Numbered from the stretch's first letter, positions 28,488 through 38,879 are shown. The stretch is 64,000 nucleotides of DNA from Prolixibacteraceae bacterium UBA6029 (GCA_002429385.1 DIZL01000048.1:571-64570), one strand, 5' to 3'. Translations and numbers: made by a program. The notes: a model not told the origin generated them from the letters alone.

Positions 28488-29126
28488 ATGGCACGAATGA
28501 AAAGAAACATCGGTGATCTGGTCTCAGGACGGATCGGAAACGTGGTATTTTACACACGGAATGGAGTTAACTATGTACGTGCAGCCCCTGATCGGAAAAA
28601 AGATTCCTGGTCTCCGCAGCAGTTGTTGCACCGCCAGCGGTTTAGCAAGGCCAGTTATTTATGGAGCCAGCTGAAAAAGACAAAAGTAGCCCCTATCTGG
28701 AATTTAGCAGCCGAGCGTATGAATGGGTATGCATTGTTTATGAAAGCCAATATGCCAGCCTATGCCTTGGACGGAAGTATTATTGACCCCAGGATGCTGA
28801 AGATTTCGACGGGCAAACTGCATTTGCCTATGGATTTTGAAGCAGCAAGGGAGTCCATTGGAAGCACTTTGATTGCGGTTAGCTGGAAAAATGACCCCAA
28901 TATGAAGGGCAAACGCCTGGAGGATGAATTAATGGCCGTAAGCGCTGCCGATGGACATTACTCTGCCCTGACTCCTACGGGACTGCTGAGAAGCGCCCAA
29001 AACGGCTCATTTACCCTGCCTGTGAAGCCAGCAGATGCAACGCATATTTACCTGTTCTTTGCCTCTAACGATGGATTGGACTATACGGAGAGTGTATGTG
29101 TTGAGATTGGGAGCCGCGGTTTTTAA
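28488..29126 (+). CDS. DUF6266 family protein
   Basis: 212 residues, function unknown. The N-terminus (NIGDLVSGRIGNVVFYTRNGVNYVR) and layout match DUF6266, a family found in Bacteroidota, often in several copies per genome. It aligns with the broken gene at 32322-32963 over nearly its whole length (214 codons). No signal peptide, membrane segment or catalytic motif is seen. The C-terminal half reads like two beta-sandwich repeats. The start follows the palindrome by 28 bp. It differs from textbook members by lacking the usual GFSGKxGTV and SW motif, so it is a diverged paralog. Confidence 0.7.
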   Translation: MARMKRNIGDLVSGRIGNVVFYTRNGVNYVRAAPDRKKDSWSPQQLLHRQRFSKASYLWSQLKKTKVAPIWNLAAERMNGYALFMKANMPAYALDGSIIDPRMLKISTGKLHLPMDFEAARESIGSTLIAVSWKNDPNMKGKRLEDELMAVSAADGHYSALTPTGLLRSAQNGSFTLPVKPADATHIYLFFASNDGLDYTESVCVEIGSRGF

Positions 29127-29527
29127 CCGTGTACAGTTATAAAAAGCGATTAAAAATCACTGGTCCCGTTTGTTGTCAGCATGTCCGAATCCAAATAATG
29201 AAATCAAAGAACTAATTTCAGCCCAACAAGGCATGGGAAATGGCTACTAATTCATTATCTTTAGTATTTACTACGAATGTCGTCTATTGTAACAGCGGAC
29301 AAACCAAAACCATTTTGCAATGAAAGCAAGAATTTATCAGGCAGTCTTGAAAGCCGCACATAACGAACTGCTCAGGTTATCAACACCCAAAGCAGCATAA
29401 TGACTAAAACAATGCGTAACATGAGTTATTATTAACACTTTCACTTGTTGAAAACTTTAATTAATATATTTTCAATCTTCAGAATGTCTTCAGAATTACA
29501 TTCTACTTTTGCACAAAAAAAAATAAG
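29127..29527. other. Intergenic region before the outer-membrane receptor
   Basis: Contains a 26-codon frame at 29320-29400 (MKARIYQAVLKAAHNELL...) with no supporting signal and a short match (gtacagttata at 29130) to the cassette palindrome arm. A -7-like box TACTTTTG lies at 29504-29511, 17 bp before the receptor ATG. Nothing else was seen. Confidence 0.4.
29504..29511 (+). promoter_or_regulatory. -7 box of the outer-membrane receptor gene
   Basis: TACTTTTG fits TAnnTTTG, 17 bp upstream of the ATG at 29528. The -33 TTTG is not clear. Confidence 0.4.
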
Positions 29528-31978
29528 ATGTTTAAAAATTTAATTCTATCAATAGTTTTATTCTTACTGAGTTGTAATTATCTGTATAGTCAAAACAAAA
29601 TCAAGATCACAGGTATTGTAATTGATGCCCTTCAGAAAACCCCGGTTGAGTATTGCAGTGTAGCTTTAATAGACCAGCAAACCGGGAAAATCATCGATGG
29701 AGTCATTAGTAATGCAAAAGGAGCATTTGCTTTAGTTGTCCAAAAACCAGGTATTTATAAAATAAAGGCAGACTTCATTTCTTACCATCCATACCTTAAA
29801 GATAGCATTCGGATAGATAAAACCGACCTTAACATAGGTACTTTGCTTTTGCAACCGGCTGCTATTAATATGAATGAAGTGACTGTTACGGGGACTAAAG
29901 CTGCGATCGAAAATCATATTGATAAAATGGTCTACAACCCGGGCAATGACCTTACTGCCCAGGGGGGCGTTGCGATTGATATTCTAAAAAAAGTACCCAT
30001 GGTCAGCGTAGATATTAATGGGAACATAGAATTGATGGGTAGCAGCAGTATCCGCTTTCTGATTAATGGTAAGCCATCGAGTTTATTTGGTGCAAGCATA
30101 ACTGATGCCTTACAGTCAATTCCTGCCGACCAGATCAAAGATATTGAAGTAATCACCAGCCCTGGTGCGAAGTATGATGCTACAGGAACCGGAGGGATCA
30201 TCAATATCATATTAAAAGATAATCAGGTCCAGGGAATTAATAGTAGTGTGAATCTCACTGTCGGTACTCGTCGTGAAAACGGATCGTACACTTTAAATGC
30301 CCGTAAGGGTAATTTTGGAGTTGGTGTATTTCTGAATGGAAACAGGCAGTTTAATACGATAACTAAAAACACCAGTAACCGGCAGTCATATAATGCTGCT
30401 AAAGATACGATCAACCAACTTTACCAGCATGGAGAAAACCCTTATACGAGGAGCGGTTACCGGTCGGGGATAAATTTCAACTGGAGTATTACTAAAAAAG
30501 ACGAGCTGACTGCTGGTTTTAACTATAATCATTTTGAAAACCATGGAACCGGAATAACCAATCAGGATCAGCAAACCTTATTGTCAACGGGCAACGTTTT
30601 AGCAGATTTATTGACCGACAGGGCTTCTGACAGCAGGATGAGCGCCAATTCCACTGACTGGAGCCTGAGTTACAAAAAAACATTTAATAAGAAAGATCAG
30701 GAATTAGACGTGTTGTATAATTCAAGTAACGGAAATAATTTGAATAATGCCTCACAAACCACCACCTATCTGAGTGGCGGCCGTCAATCATCAGGCTTGC
30801 GCAGTAATAACCCCGGCCAGGATCATCAATCCGAACTATCGCTTGATTATACACAGCCTGTCATCGAAGGTTTTACAATTGAAACAGGGGGAAAGTTTAT
30901 TGTGCAGGATATCAGCAACAGCGTATTAACCGATACTTTGCTTACGAATGGGCTTTATGCCCGAAACAATGGCCAGACCTATAGTTTTAATTACAAACGC
31001 AGTATATATGCCGCTTATCTTTCAACATCCTTTTCTTTTTTTCATGATTTTCTGATTGGGAAAGCAGGTTTACGCTATGAGCGAACCAATACTTCTGCTG
31101 ATTTTGCAGGAACTTCGATTCCAGGTTATAATACTTTTGCTCCTTCATTTACGGTTCAGCATAAAATAGGTAAGACTCAATTTTTCAAATTTGCCTACAG
31201 CTATCGTATAGAAAGACCTGACTATGGTGATCTTAATCCATTTTTCAATATAAGTGATCCACATAATATTAGCACGGGTAATCCCTTAGTGAAGCCAGAG
31301 ATTGGGCATAATTATGAACTGGGCTATAATAAGACGTTCGAAAAAGGAGGAAATATATATTTTGCAGGATCTTACCGTTATAATACTGATGATATGCAGT
31401 CTTTAACCACTTTCTATAAAACTCTTCCCGTTAATGGAACCGATTATAATGATGTTGCATTAACAACCAGATATAACATTGGTTCACAAACAAGCATTGG
31501 GGCCAACATTTTTGGGTCGGTGCCTGTAACCAAAAAACTGAACCTACGTTCGAATATACAACTTGGAGAGCGGACAAATACCAACCCCGGTATGCCCAGC
31601 GTTAGCGGGTTCTCCTATCGTGCCAATTTAAATGCGAGCTACGAGTTGCCACATGATCTCGCATTCGAGGTTTTTGGCAACTACAATTCATCACAAAAGA
31701 ATATTCAAAGTACCCGTCCTGCCTTTTTCTTCTATAACCTGGCAATACGGAAACAATTTCTGAATAAAAATGCCAGTATTGGTTTAACCGCTACAAATCC
31801 ATTCGGGATGTATATTACTCAAAGGTCTGCATCGTATGGATCAAATTTTTATCAGTCAAACATAAGGTTGATACCATTCCAGTCATTTGGAATTACACTC
31901 AGTTATAAATTGGGCAAGTTGGAATTTAAAAAGGATGCCAAAGATGAAAACAATAATCCTCAACAACCGGATTTATAA
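29528..31978 (+). CDS. Outer membrane beta-barrel receptor (TonB-dependent-receptor-like)
   Basis: 816 residues with a signal peptide (MFKNLILSIVLFLLSCNYLYSQ). Residues about 25-110 form a carboxypeptidase-regulatory-like Ig domain (ITGIVIDALQKTPVEYCSVAL). A plug-like domain follows (about 115-230: NEVTVTGTK, GVAIDILKKVPMVSVDINGNI, GTGGIINIIL), then the barrel of the outer-membrane beta-barrel family type 3 with typical FKFAYSYRIERPDYGDLNPF and the NPLVKPEIGHNYELGYNK motif. The substrate is unknown: no SusD partner, no anti-sigma pair. No TonB box can be named with certainty. It lies alone between the two DUF6266 loci. Confidence 0.88.
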   Translation: MFKNLILSIVLFLLSCNYLYSQNKIKITGIVIDALQKTPVEYCSVALIDQQTGKIIDGVISNAKGAFALVVQKPGIYKIKADFISYHPYLKDSIRIDKTDLNIGTLLLQPAAINMNEVTVTGTKAAIENHIDKMVYNPGNDLTAQGGVAIDILKKVPMVSVDINGNIELMGSSSIRFLINGKPSSLFGASITDALQSIPADQIKDIEVITSPGAKYDATGTGGIINIILKDNQVQGINSSVNLTVGTRRENGSYTLNARKGNFGVGVFLNGNRQFNTITKNTSNRQSYNAAKDTINQLYQHGENPYTRSGYRSGINFNWSITKKDELTAGFNYNHFENHGTGITNQDQQTLLSTGNVLADLLTDRASDSRMSANSTDWSLSYKKTFNKKDQELDVLYNSSNGNNLNNASQTTTYLSGGRQSSGLRSNNPGQDHQSELSLDYTQPVIEGFTIETGGKFIVQDISNSVLTDTLLTNGLYARNNGQTYSFNYKRSIYAAYLSTSFSFFHDFLIGKAGLRYERTNTSADFAGTSIPGYNTFAPSFTVQHKIGKTQFFKFAYSYRIERPDYGDLNPFFNISDPHNISTGNPLVKPEIGHNYELGYNKTFEKGGNIYFAGSYRYNTDDMQSLTTFYKTLPVNGTDYNDVALTTRYNIGSQTSIGANIFGSVPVTKKLNLRSNIQLGERTNTNPGMPSVSGFSYRANLNASYELPHDLAFEVFGNYNSSQKNIQSTRPAFFFYNLAIRKQFLNKNASIGLTATNPFGMYITQRSASYGSNFYQSNIRLIPFQSFGITLSYKLGKLEFKKDAKDENNNPQQPDL

Positions 31979-32321
31979 TTAATGCACATTGAGAACTAAA
32001 TGCTTTGCTATTTGCTACTGAATAACATCTTTTGACGCATTAATTTAATAAATAGCATTAAGTTATCCCTTTTTCATTCATCCAATAGAAATCTTACTTT
32101 AAAAAGACTTCAGAGTTTCACGAATCCTAATTACCTGACATTCAATACTTCCCCAAGGCATTAAAAAATAGTCTGTGCAAAACACTGCAAATAGATGCAT
32201 TACACACTGACTATCAATTATTTAGTTGTATATTTATTATCTTTGTATAGCGAATGATAAAGAAGGAATAACTCGCGTAAAGTCCAACCGAGTCGGAGCA
32301 CAAACAATTAAAATTACTATC
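31979..32321. other. Intergenic region before the broken DUF6266 gene
   Basis: AT-rich and without a gene. Near 32241-32252 it contains TATCTTTGTATAG, the same string found in the palindrome before the intact DUF6266 gene, probably the shared -7 box. The palindromic arms themselves are missing here. Confidence 0.45.
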
Positions 32322-32963
32322 ATGAGTACTATCAAACAGGGTATCTTAGGTGGCTTCTCCGGTAAAACCGGGACAGTCATCGGAAGCAGCTGAAAAGGCA
32401 TCGCTGTTATGCGTGGAATAGCCCCCAGCATTGCACAACCCAATACAGAAGCACAGCTCAATCAAAGGGCCAGGTTTTCTGTAGTGGGCAAGTTCTTACG
32501 TCCTCTTATTCCCTTTCTGCGGATAGGGTTTAGAAGCCAGGCAGTAAAAATGTCGGGTTTTAATGCGGCTATGTCGTACAACCTGGAGAATGCCCTTACT
32601 GGTACTTACCCAGCTTACGACATCGACTTCTCAAAAGCGCTGGTCAGCCAGGGTTCCCTTCCGGGGGCTTTAAACCCTGAAGTCACCTCCTCAACGGCAG
32701 GCGAAATCGGGTACACCTGGGAAGATAATTCAGACGACACCAACGCCTCTGAAAACGACAAGGTCTTGCTGGTAGTGTATAACCCGGTTAAGAAAAGAGC
32801 GGTTACGGTAGTAGGTGGAAATACCCGCATCGGTGGCAGTCAGTCCATCACTCTTCCTTCCAACTTCTCAGGCGACGAAGTTCAGTGCTACATTTCCTTC
32901 GGAACGGCTACTCAGTCGGTTGTCTCCAACAGCGAGTTCGCAGGCGGGATAATCGTATCGTAG
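32322..32963 (+). pseudogene. DUF6266 family gene broken by an in-frame TGA
   Basis: The frame from the ATG at 32322 reads MSTIKQGILGGFSGKTGTVI and then GSS, meets TGA as codon 24 (32391-32393), and continues with KGIAVMRGIAPSIAQPNTEA for 189 more codons to 32963. DUF6266 proteins usually have a tryptophan here (S-W-[KR]-G), so a TGG to TGA change is the simplest reading. An ATG at 32409 could restart translation but would lose the conserved N-terminal motif. The rest of the frame is intact, so the change is recent, or readthrough occurs. Paralog of the gene at 28488. A sequencing error cannot be excluded. Confidence 0.75.
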
Positions 32964-33132
32964 TCGGAAAAGAAAACTACCTCTCTTTAAAAAACCGTTC
33001 TCTGATTGGGGGCAGTTTTTCAGGATTAAAAAAAGCGTTCTTTGACATATTGGGAAAATACGAAATAGAAAAGAGGAGAAGGTAATTACCGTTGGTTTTG
33101 ACAAGGTAACCCCTTTCTGTTTTTTCTTACTT

Positions 33133-36100
33133 TCAGTTATGAATATCCACACTGCCAGTCCGCTTCAAAATACCCCAGGCAGCCAGTTCGCCCTTGATGG
33201 CCCTCAGGTAACCTTTCACCAAAACGTACCATAACAGTTGCCGGTAGAGTATACGTTGCAGAAACAGGTTAAAACCATCGCGCAGGCTAAGCTTTTCACC
33301 GTCGAGCCGGAAGGCTATGGCCGAAATCGCCAGGTCAAGCGCATAATAGGCAAAATAGAGGATTACAAGTATGCCTGCTTTGGGCATGAAAAACGAGAAC
33401 AGCAGGGTAATATCAACCAAAGGCGCCAGCAAAGGGAGTATGAGCTGGAACACCAGCATATTGGGCAGTACGATCCATCCCAGGTTGGGAGTTTTGCGTA
33501 CAAACAGCCTGTCATGATGTTTCCAGAAGGACTGCATAATACCGAATGTCCAGCGGAAGCGCTGTTTTAACAGCATCTTCAATGTCTCGGGCGCTTCGGT
33601 AAAAGCCTGTGCCCGGTTACAGGATTGCACTTTATAACCTTCACGCAGCAGTCGTAAGGTAAGGTCACAATCTTCGGCCAGCGTGTCGGTGGTAAACAGT
33701 CCCACCTTTTCAACCGCATCGCGCCGGAAGGCTCCAATGGCGCCGGGAATAACCATAATGGCATTCACATACGAATAAGCCCTCCGGTCGAAATTCTGGC
33801 TGGTAATGTATTCAATCGACTGCCAGCGGGTCAAAAGATTCATGCGGTTGCCCACTTTGACGTTTCCGGCCACAGCAGCCACCTTCGGATCAGAAAAATA
33901 ATCGACCATAAGCGAAACGGCATCTGTTTTTAATACCGTATCGGCATCAATACATACGAGGATGTCTCCCGTAGCATAAGCTATTCCGTAATTCAGGGCT
34001 GAAGCTTTTCCACCATTGGGTTTGGTAAGAACTTTCACCCTGGGGTGATCACCATAAAGGGCCAGAATATTCGCATAGGTGTTATCCTTCGATCCGTCAT
34101 CCACAAAAATGATTTCAAAATCAGGATAATCAGTCAGAAGAAGATTTTCAACCGTCTTGGGAGCAGTAATTTCCTCGTTATAGCCAGGAACGATAATACT
34201 TACTTTATTGGTAGGCTGAGGAATAATCGTGGCATAATGCCTTTTGGAATCCCTGTATTGACGGATAGCCAGTACAGCAAGGCTTAGAATCTTAAGCAGC
34301 GAAAGTACCAGGGCCAGAAGGAAAATCGTTGAGATGATCCGGTTAAAATAATAGGTTACACTAAAGACCGTTGCATCGGCAGTTTCAAGATACCGGTAGA
34401 AAGGTTCTTTGGGCGGCGGCATGACATCATCGCGCTTTTTATGGATAAGCGAGGCCAGACTGATAAACTCGTAGCCCTTCGACCTGTAGTATTCGATGAT
34501 GCGCGGCAAAGCCTTGATCGTCTCCTCTCGGTTACCGCCTGCATCATGCAGAAGCATAATATTTCCCAGTCCCTGCTGCTGGATGGCACGCTGAACGATG
34601 GTATCTGCGGATACCCCAACCTGCCAGTCATTCGGGTCGATGGATGAACCGATGGTCAGGTACCCTTCGTTCTTCGCAATAGATATTGGCCTGATTTGCA
34701 GCGCGACTGTCGGTTCAGCATCGGTATTGTATGGCGGTCTGAAGAGTATGGTGGCATGGCCTGTGATACTTTCGATGATGTAACCGGTCGTACGCAGTTC
34801 AATCTTCAGACGGTCGTCCGAAGCCAGTTCCAGGTTGGGATGCAAAAAGGTGTGATTGCCAATTTCATGCCCTTCGTTGTATATCCGGCGCACCAGGGGC
34901 AGGTTTTGCTCAGCATTGATACCTGTGATAAAGAATACGGCCGGCACTTTATATTTGGCAAGGATGTCGAGGATTCTCGGGGTGTACCGTTCGTCAGGAC
35001 CATCATCAAAAGTCAGTACAATCTTTTTCGTAGCTTCACCTGCTTTATTGATGACATAGCTGGTCGGCAGGCTCAGGTATTCTTCTTCGGCAATCAGCTT
35101 GTCTTTCGGATCGTATTCAATTTTCAGGCTTCCTCCATGCGGAGTGGTAAGAATATTCAGCACCTCTCCTGCCCCAACATAATCGACACCATACGAAGAC
35201 GGGGCGTTAGAAATACTTTCGGGATCGAAATTCTTTTCAGCAAGCCCGCCCGCAGAAAGATCATGGTCGAAGAACTGCCAGATACGATGATCTTCAGAGC
35301 CTAAAAACCAAACCGCCACTCCCGAGGTCTGAAAATCGGCAGCTGCACGCATGGCATTGAAGGCCGTTGCCGCATCGGCGAAATACACCTGGTGAGGCTG
35401 ATCGTTTTCGTCATTATACGTGTAATTCAGGTTATAGGTGTTGTTGTCGAAGATCACTTTGGCATTTTTCTCCAGGGCCGTTGAAATGGCTTCCTGGTAA
35501 GTAACATCATCGCCCTGAAATCCGGCAGTCCAATCGTAACCGAAAGCTGCAAGACACAGAATAACCTTATCCGAAGGAATCTCTTTGCACAATTGATCCA
35601 GGGCTGATTCGACCCAGTATTGCGCGGCAACAGGACCGGCCGTGGAGGTTGAATTATGCTGATCATAGCCCATCAGGAAAAGAAAATCATTGTATTTAGC
35701 CAGTTCTACAGGGTTGTAATCTTCATTAAAAGGAACAATATCCTGGGTGACGAGATACCCTTTTTCGTGAAGCTTTTGGTACATTTCTTTTTGAAAGAGA
35801 ATCATGTACTCATCCGTCGTTTCATTCATTTCTTCAAAGTCGATATTCACCCCGTTGAACTTATACTGATCAAGAATTGCGAGGAGATTATCTATCAGCC
35901 GGATACGACCAACCGGTGAAGTAATGATCTGGTGTACATTATTCCCATTCCAGACATTGTTGAAATTGTTTGTAAGCATGGGAACGACAGCCATGTGATT
36001 CTTCCTCATAATTTCCAGGGCAGAATTATCAATATCGACGGCTATTTTACCGGTTGAATCCTGAACAAACAACCATTCAGGAAGCACCATATTAATCTTT

Positions 36101-36504
36101 GAGGCATTCTGTATCAGTGAATATTTGGATTGTATATCCCAGTTGACATAGAATGCAGCACGGACGGGTTTATACTTTCGTATTTCTCCCGGAAGTATCT
36201 TGTTCTTTTTATAAAAGTCATGCCCTGTATGCGTCCTGGCTTCTCTGGCCAGTTCCATAAACTTGTTTATTTCAGCCAGTTCGATATCTTTGCTCTTGAA
36301 CTTCTCACTATCCTTTTGCGAAAGGACAAGATGTTCGCGTAAGGTGGGCAACCGAAAAACCTGCCGGTGAAATAGCGAGACCAAAATTGATGTGATTGCA
36401 ATCACCAATATGACGGCAATGATTTTTACTAACCATTTAAACCTCTTCCACCGTGAAGGGTTTTGCGAATAAAATACCGGTCTGTCAGTTGGATTTGTAC
36501 TCAT
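33133..36504 (-). CDS. GH18-polysaccharide deacetylase-GT2 glycosyltransferase fusion
   Basis: 1123 residues. Order: N-terminal membrane segment (about 22-44), glycoside hydrolase 18-like domain (110-430, with NIDFEEM near 221), NodB/CE4 deacetylase (495-690, TFDDGPD near 498, HEIGNHTFLHP metal site, RPPYN, LLHDAGGNRE), a membrane segment (715-740), and a processive GT2 glycosyltransferase (770-1000). The GT2 part shows VPGYNEE, FVDDGS, CIDADT, AEDCDL and QRFRW. C-terminal membrane segments end the protein. All key motifs look intact. Family knowledge: in poly-N-acetylglucosamine systems PgaC polymerises and PgaB deacetylates and cuts. Here the activities sit in one chain, so synthesis, deacetylation and trimming of an exported amino-sugar polymer is inferred. 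Confidence 0.88.
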   Translation of the reverse strand: MSTNPTDRPVFYSQNPSRWKRFKWLVKIIAVILVIAITSILVSLFHRQVFRLPTLREHLVLSQKDSEKFKSKDIELAEINKFMELAREARTHTGHDFYKKNKILPGEIRKYKPVRAAFYVNWDIQSKYSLIQNASKINMVLPEWLFVQDSTGKIAVDIDNSALEIMRKNHMAVVPMLTNNFNNVWNGNNVHQIITSPVGRIRLIDNLLAILDQYKFNGVNIDFEEMNETTDEYMILFQKEMYQKLHEKGYLVTQDIVPFNEDYNPVELAKYNDFLFLMGYDQHNSTSTAGPVAAQYWVESALDQLCKEIPSDKVILCLAAFGYDWTAGFQGDDVTYQEAISTALEKNAKVIFDNNTYNLNYTYNDENDQPHQVYFADAATAFNAMRAAADFQTSGVAVWFLGSEDHRIWQFFDHDLSAGGLAEKNFDPESISNAPSSYGVDYVGAGEVLNILTTPHGGSLKIEYDPKDKLIAEEEYLSLPTSYVINKAGEATKKIVLTFDDGPDERYTPRILDILAKYKVPAVFFITGINAEQNLPLVRRIYNEGHEIGNHTFLHPNLELASDDRLKIELRTTGYIIESITGHATILFRPPYNTDAEPTVALQIRPISIAKNEGYLTIGSSIDPNDWQVGVSADTIVQRAIQQQGLGNIMLLHDAGGNREETIKALPRIIEYYRSKGYEFISLASLIHKKRDDVMPPPKEPFYRYLETADATVFSVTYYFNRIISTIFLLALVLSLLKILSLAVLAIRQYRDSKRHYATIIPQPTNKVSIIVPGYNEEITAPKTVENLLLTDYPDFEIIFVDDGSKDNTYANILALYGDHPRVKVLTKPNGGKASALNYGIAYATGDILVCIDADTVLKTDAVSLMVDYFSDPKVAAVAGNVKVGNRMNLLTRWQSIEYITSQNFDRRAYSYVNAIMVIPGAIGAFRRDAVEKVGLFTTDTLAEDCDLTLRLLREGYKVQSCNRAQAFTEAPETLKMLLKQRFRWTFGIMQSFWKHHDRLFVRKTPNLGWIVLPNMLVFQLILPLLAPLVDITLLFSFFMPKAGILVILYFAYYALDLAISAIAFRLDGEKLSLRDGFNLFLQRILYRQLLWYVLVKGYLRAIKGELAAWGILKRTGSVDIHN

Positions 36505-36691
36505 GAAAAGTGAATTATTAAGCTGTCCGTTATTTTCTGCAACTTATAGCCATTAGAAAACAACTCACAAAAATACATAAAATAATCTGGTCATGGGCGC
36601 CATGAATGGGAAAGAGAAAAGAGGAAGAAGAAAAAAGGATACAGGAGAACGGAATAAGGACAAGACCGATCACAAATCACAGCGATCACTT

Positions 36692-36719
36692 CTCCATGCT
36701 CCGTTCTCCATGCCCCTAA
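36692..36719. repeat. Heptamer array after the hybrid kinase gene
   Basis: Units ctccatg, ctccgtt, ctccatg, cccctaa in period 7, directly abutting the stop codon of the kinase gene at 36716-36718. Confidence 0.7.
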
Positions 36720-38629
36720 AGCCTTTTCGCAGTGGGTTCATTCCTCAAATATTTATGAATGACCTCAGTCAACTTGGCTCTGCGGATTGGTTTTGAGAGG
36801 TAATCATCACATCCTGACTCCAGTACCCTTTCCCGTTCCGTACTTAAGGCAAAAGCGGTTTGGGCAATAATGACTACCTCTTTATTGAATTTTCGGATTT
36901 GCCGGGTAGCCTCATAACCATCCATCTCAGGCATCCTGATGTCCATCAGTACCAGGTCGATATCAGGGTTATTCCGACAGACATCAACAGCTTCAATTCC
37001 TGTTCTCACTCTTAAAAGTTCTTTGCAATACTTCTCCACAGAGAGAATGATCAGCATTTCAGAAAATTCATCATCCTCGGCGACCAATATCTTCAATTTC
37101 CTGGCGTGGACATCTTCTTCTTCTTCAGTTGCACCTGAATCTTTTATTTCCATTTCATCCAGCGGATCAACCTTAAGAGGAATGGTGAAATAAAATTCCG
37201 AACCTTTCCCAGGTTCACTTAACACCCGCATTTTACCCCCCAATAGTTCAACATATGCTTTGGAAATAGATAAGCCCAACCCTGCACCTTCATACACCCT
37301 ATTCAGAAAATCACTCCCTTTCCTGAATCGATCAAAAATGTAAATCAGCTGATCAGAACGGATCCCAACACCTGAATCCTTTACGTAAAATTCAACTTCG
37401 ACAGGTTCGCCTGATTGTTGGCCTGTTACGATCCGTCCATCGCCTTTACTCTGATCGGCATAGACATAATTACACCCTAATTCAATAAAGCCTGTATGCG
37501 TAAATTTAATAGCATTTTTAACCAGGTTGGTAAGTATGGCATACACTTTTTCACGATCGGTATGTGTTTTTGTTTTATTCTCAGGCAAACGATCAACCAG
37601 GAATATCTGCAATCCTTTTTGTTCCACTTCAGGTTTGAAGAAGGAATAAATATAGTTAAGCTGTTTGCTCAAATTAGTTTCAGTACTGGAAACGGTCATT
37701 TGGCCTGATTCAATTTTTGAAATATCAAGAATATCGTTGATGATATTAAGCAGACGATTACCGCTCCTTTCAATAATAGAGATATATCGTTGTCTTTTTT
37801 CCTCTGGCAAATCAGAGGGCTTCAGCAGTTCGGCAAAACCCAGTATTCCATTCATCGGTGTTCTGATCTCATGACTCATATTTGAAAGAAAGGCTGTCTT
37901 TAACCGATCGCTTTCTTCTGCTTTTTCCTTTGCTGCAATTAACTCTGCAGCACGTTTTTCTTTCTCCCTGATCTGTGTGACGAGTTCATTGTTGGCAACA
38001 ATCAAGTGAGTAATACGCATTTCTTTCTCCCTGTTTTGAGCCTCAATCACCTTGTTTTTTTCAATAAGGTTGAGCTCTGCCAGCTTAAGATCAGTAATAT
38101 CAACACCAATAACTAAGCAATTTTCACCGCTATCGGTAATGATGGCAGAAAGGTAAACATAAATCGGAGGGTTGCTCCTGGTTGACAGGGTCACCTCGCA
38201 GGTTTCCCTTGCAGAACTTCTGAATGTGTTTTTGAGAAAATGATTGAAGGTCGTTTTTACATCATCGGAGATATAATATCCTAACGGATGGTTTATTAAC
38301 GCTGATCTTTCTTTTCCCAGCATCTGCGATCCATATAGGTTTAAATCCAGAATAGTACCTTCTCTGGAAAGTTTAAAATAAACTGAGGGTGCAAAATCGT
38401 ATAGCTCAGCATATTTTTCATCTGCCAGTTCTGCAGCACGTTCTTTCGCCAGTGCCAGTTCCTGGTTCTGTAATTCGAGTTCAATCTGATATACTTCAAG
38501 CTCATGGATGATTTTAAACACGTCAGCTTCAGAATGAGGTGAACCTGGCATTGATGGTTTCCTTTTCAGCAACTCCATTGCCCTGTTTCGCAGGCTGGAG
38601 TATTCCGAAGTTTTATCTATATTCTTCAT
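36716..38629 (-). CDS. Cytosolic PAS hybrid histidine kinase with receiver
   Basis: 637 residues with no membrane segment. Domains: N-terminal coiled coil (about 35-75), a PAS-like domain (75-190, YDFAPSVYFKLSREGTILDLN), a coiled coil (190-245) and a HisKA domain with the phospho-His in SHEIRTPMNGILGF. The HATPase domain has the N box NLVKNAIKFTHTG, DSGVGI and GAGLGLSISKAYVELLGG. A receiver follows (about 520-635, DLVLMDIRMPEMDGYEATRQI). The receiver is closely related to that of the kinase at 45930-48422, including the string EATRQIR and the C-terminal KPI[RK]R. The signal sensed is unknown, and no output regulator lies beside it. Confidence 0.92.
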   Translation of the reverse strand: MKNIDKTSEYSSLRNRAMELLKRKPSMPGSPHSEADVFKIIHELEVYQIELELQNQELALAKERAAELADEKYAELYDFAPSVYFKLSREGTILDLNLYGSQMLGKERSALINHPLGYYISDDVKTTFNHFLKNTFRSSARETCEVTLSTRSNPPIYVYLSAIITDSGENCLVIGVDITDLKLAELNLIEKNKVIEAQNREKEMRITHLIVANNELVTQIREKEKRAAELIAAKEKAEESDRLKTAFLSNMSHEIRTPMNGILGFAELLKPSDLPEEKRQRYISIIERSGNRLLNIINDILDISKIESGQMTVSSTETNLSKQLNYIYSFFKPEVEQKGLQIFLVDRLPENKTKTHTDREKVYAILTNLVKNAIKFTHTGFIELGCNYVYADQSKGDGRIVTGQQSGEPVEVEFYVKDSGVGIRSDQLIYIFDRFRKGSDFLNRVYEGAGLGLSISKAYVELLGGKMRVLSEPGKGSEFYFTIPLKVDPLDEMEIKDSGATEEEEDVHARKLKILVAEDDEFSEMLIILSVEKYCKELLRVRTGIEAVDVCRNNPDIDLVLMDIRMPEMDGYEATRQIRKFNKEVVIIAQTAFALSTERERVLESGCDDYLSKPIRRAKLTEVIHKYLRNEPTAKRL

Positions 38630-38879
38630 GATTTAATTTTCAGGAGCAACTCAATGTGAGTTTATTACAACTAAAGTTACGAAATATTTTATAGATGTGC
38701 ATTATCGGAATTATATATTTGACCGAAAACTTCAAGTCTGAAAATGAGACCAGGGTGCAAACTCAGCTTACGCTTTTAAAGAAACAGCTATAGTCAGGAA
38801 TGTTTCTGTCAAAACAGGTTGTAATTATTCACTAAAAACCGATACTTGTCTGTATATAAAACTAAATAATCATTCAACA

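Noticed and set aside
29320..29400. 26-codon ORF MKARIYQAVLKAAHNELL
   Set aside because: It has no promoter, no ribosome-binding support and no homolog that I can recognise, so it is listed only within the intergenic entry.
32391..32393. Selenocysteine at the TGA of the DUF6266 gene
   Set aside because: The family position is normally tryptophan and no selenocysteine insertion hairpin was evident just after the codon; a nonsense change is simpler.
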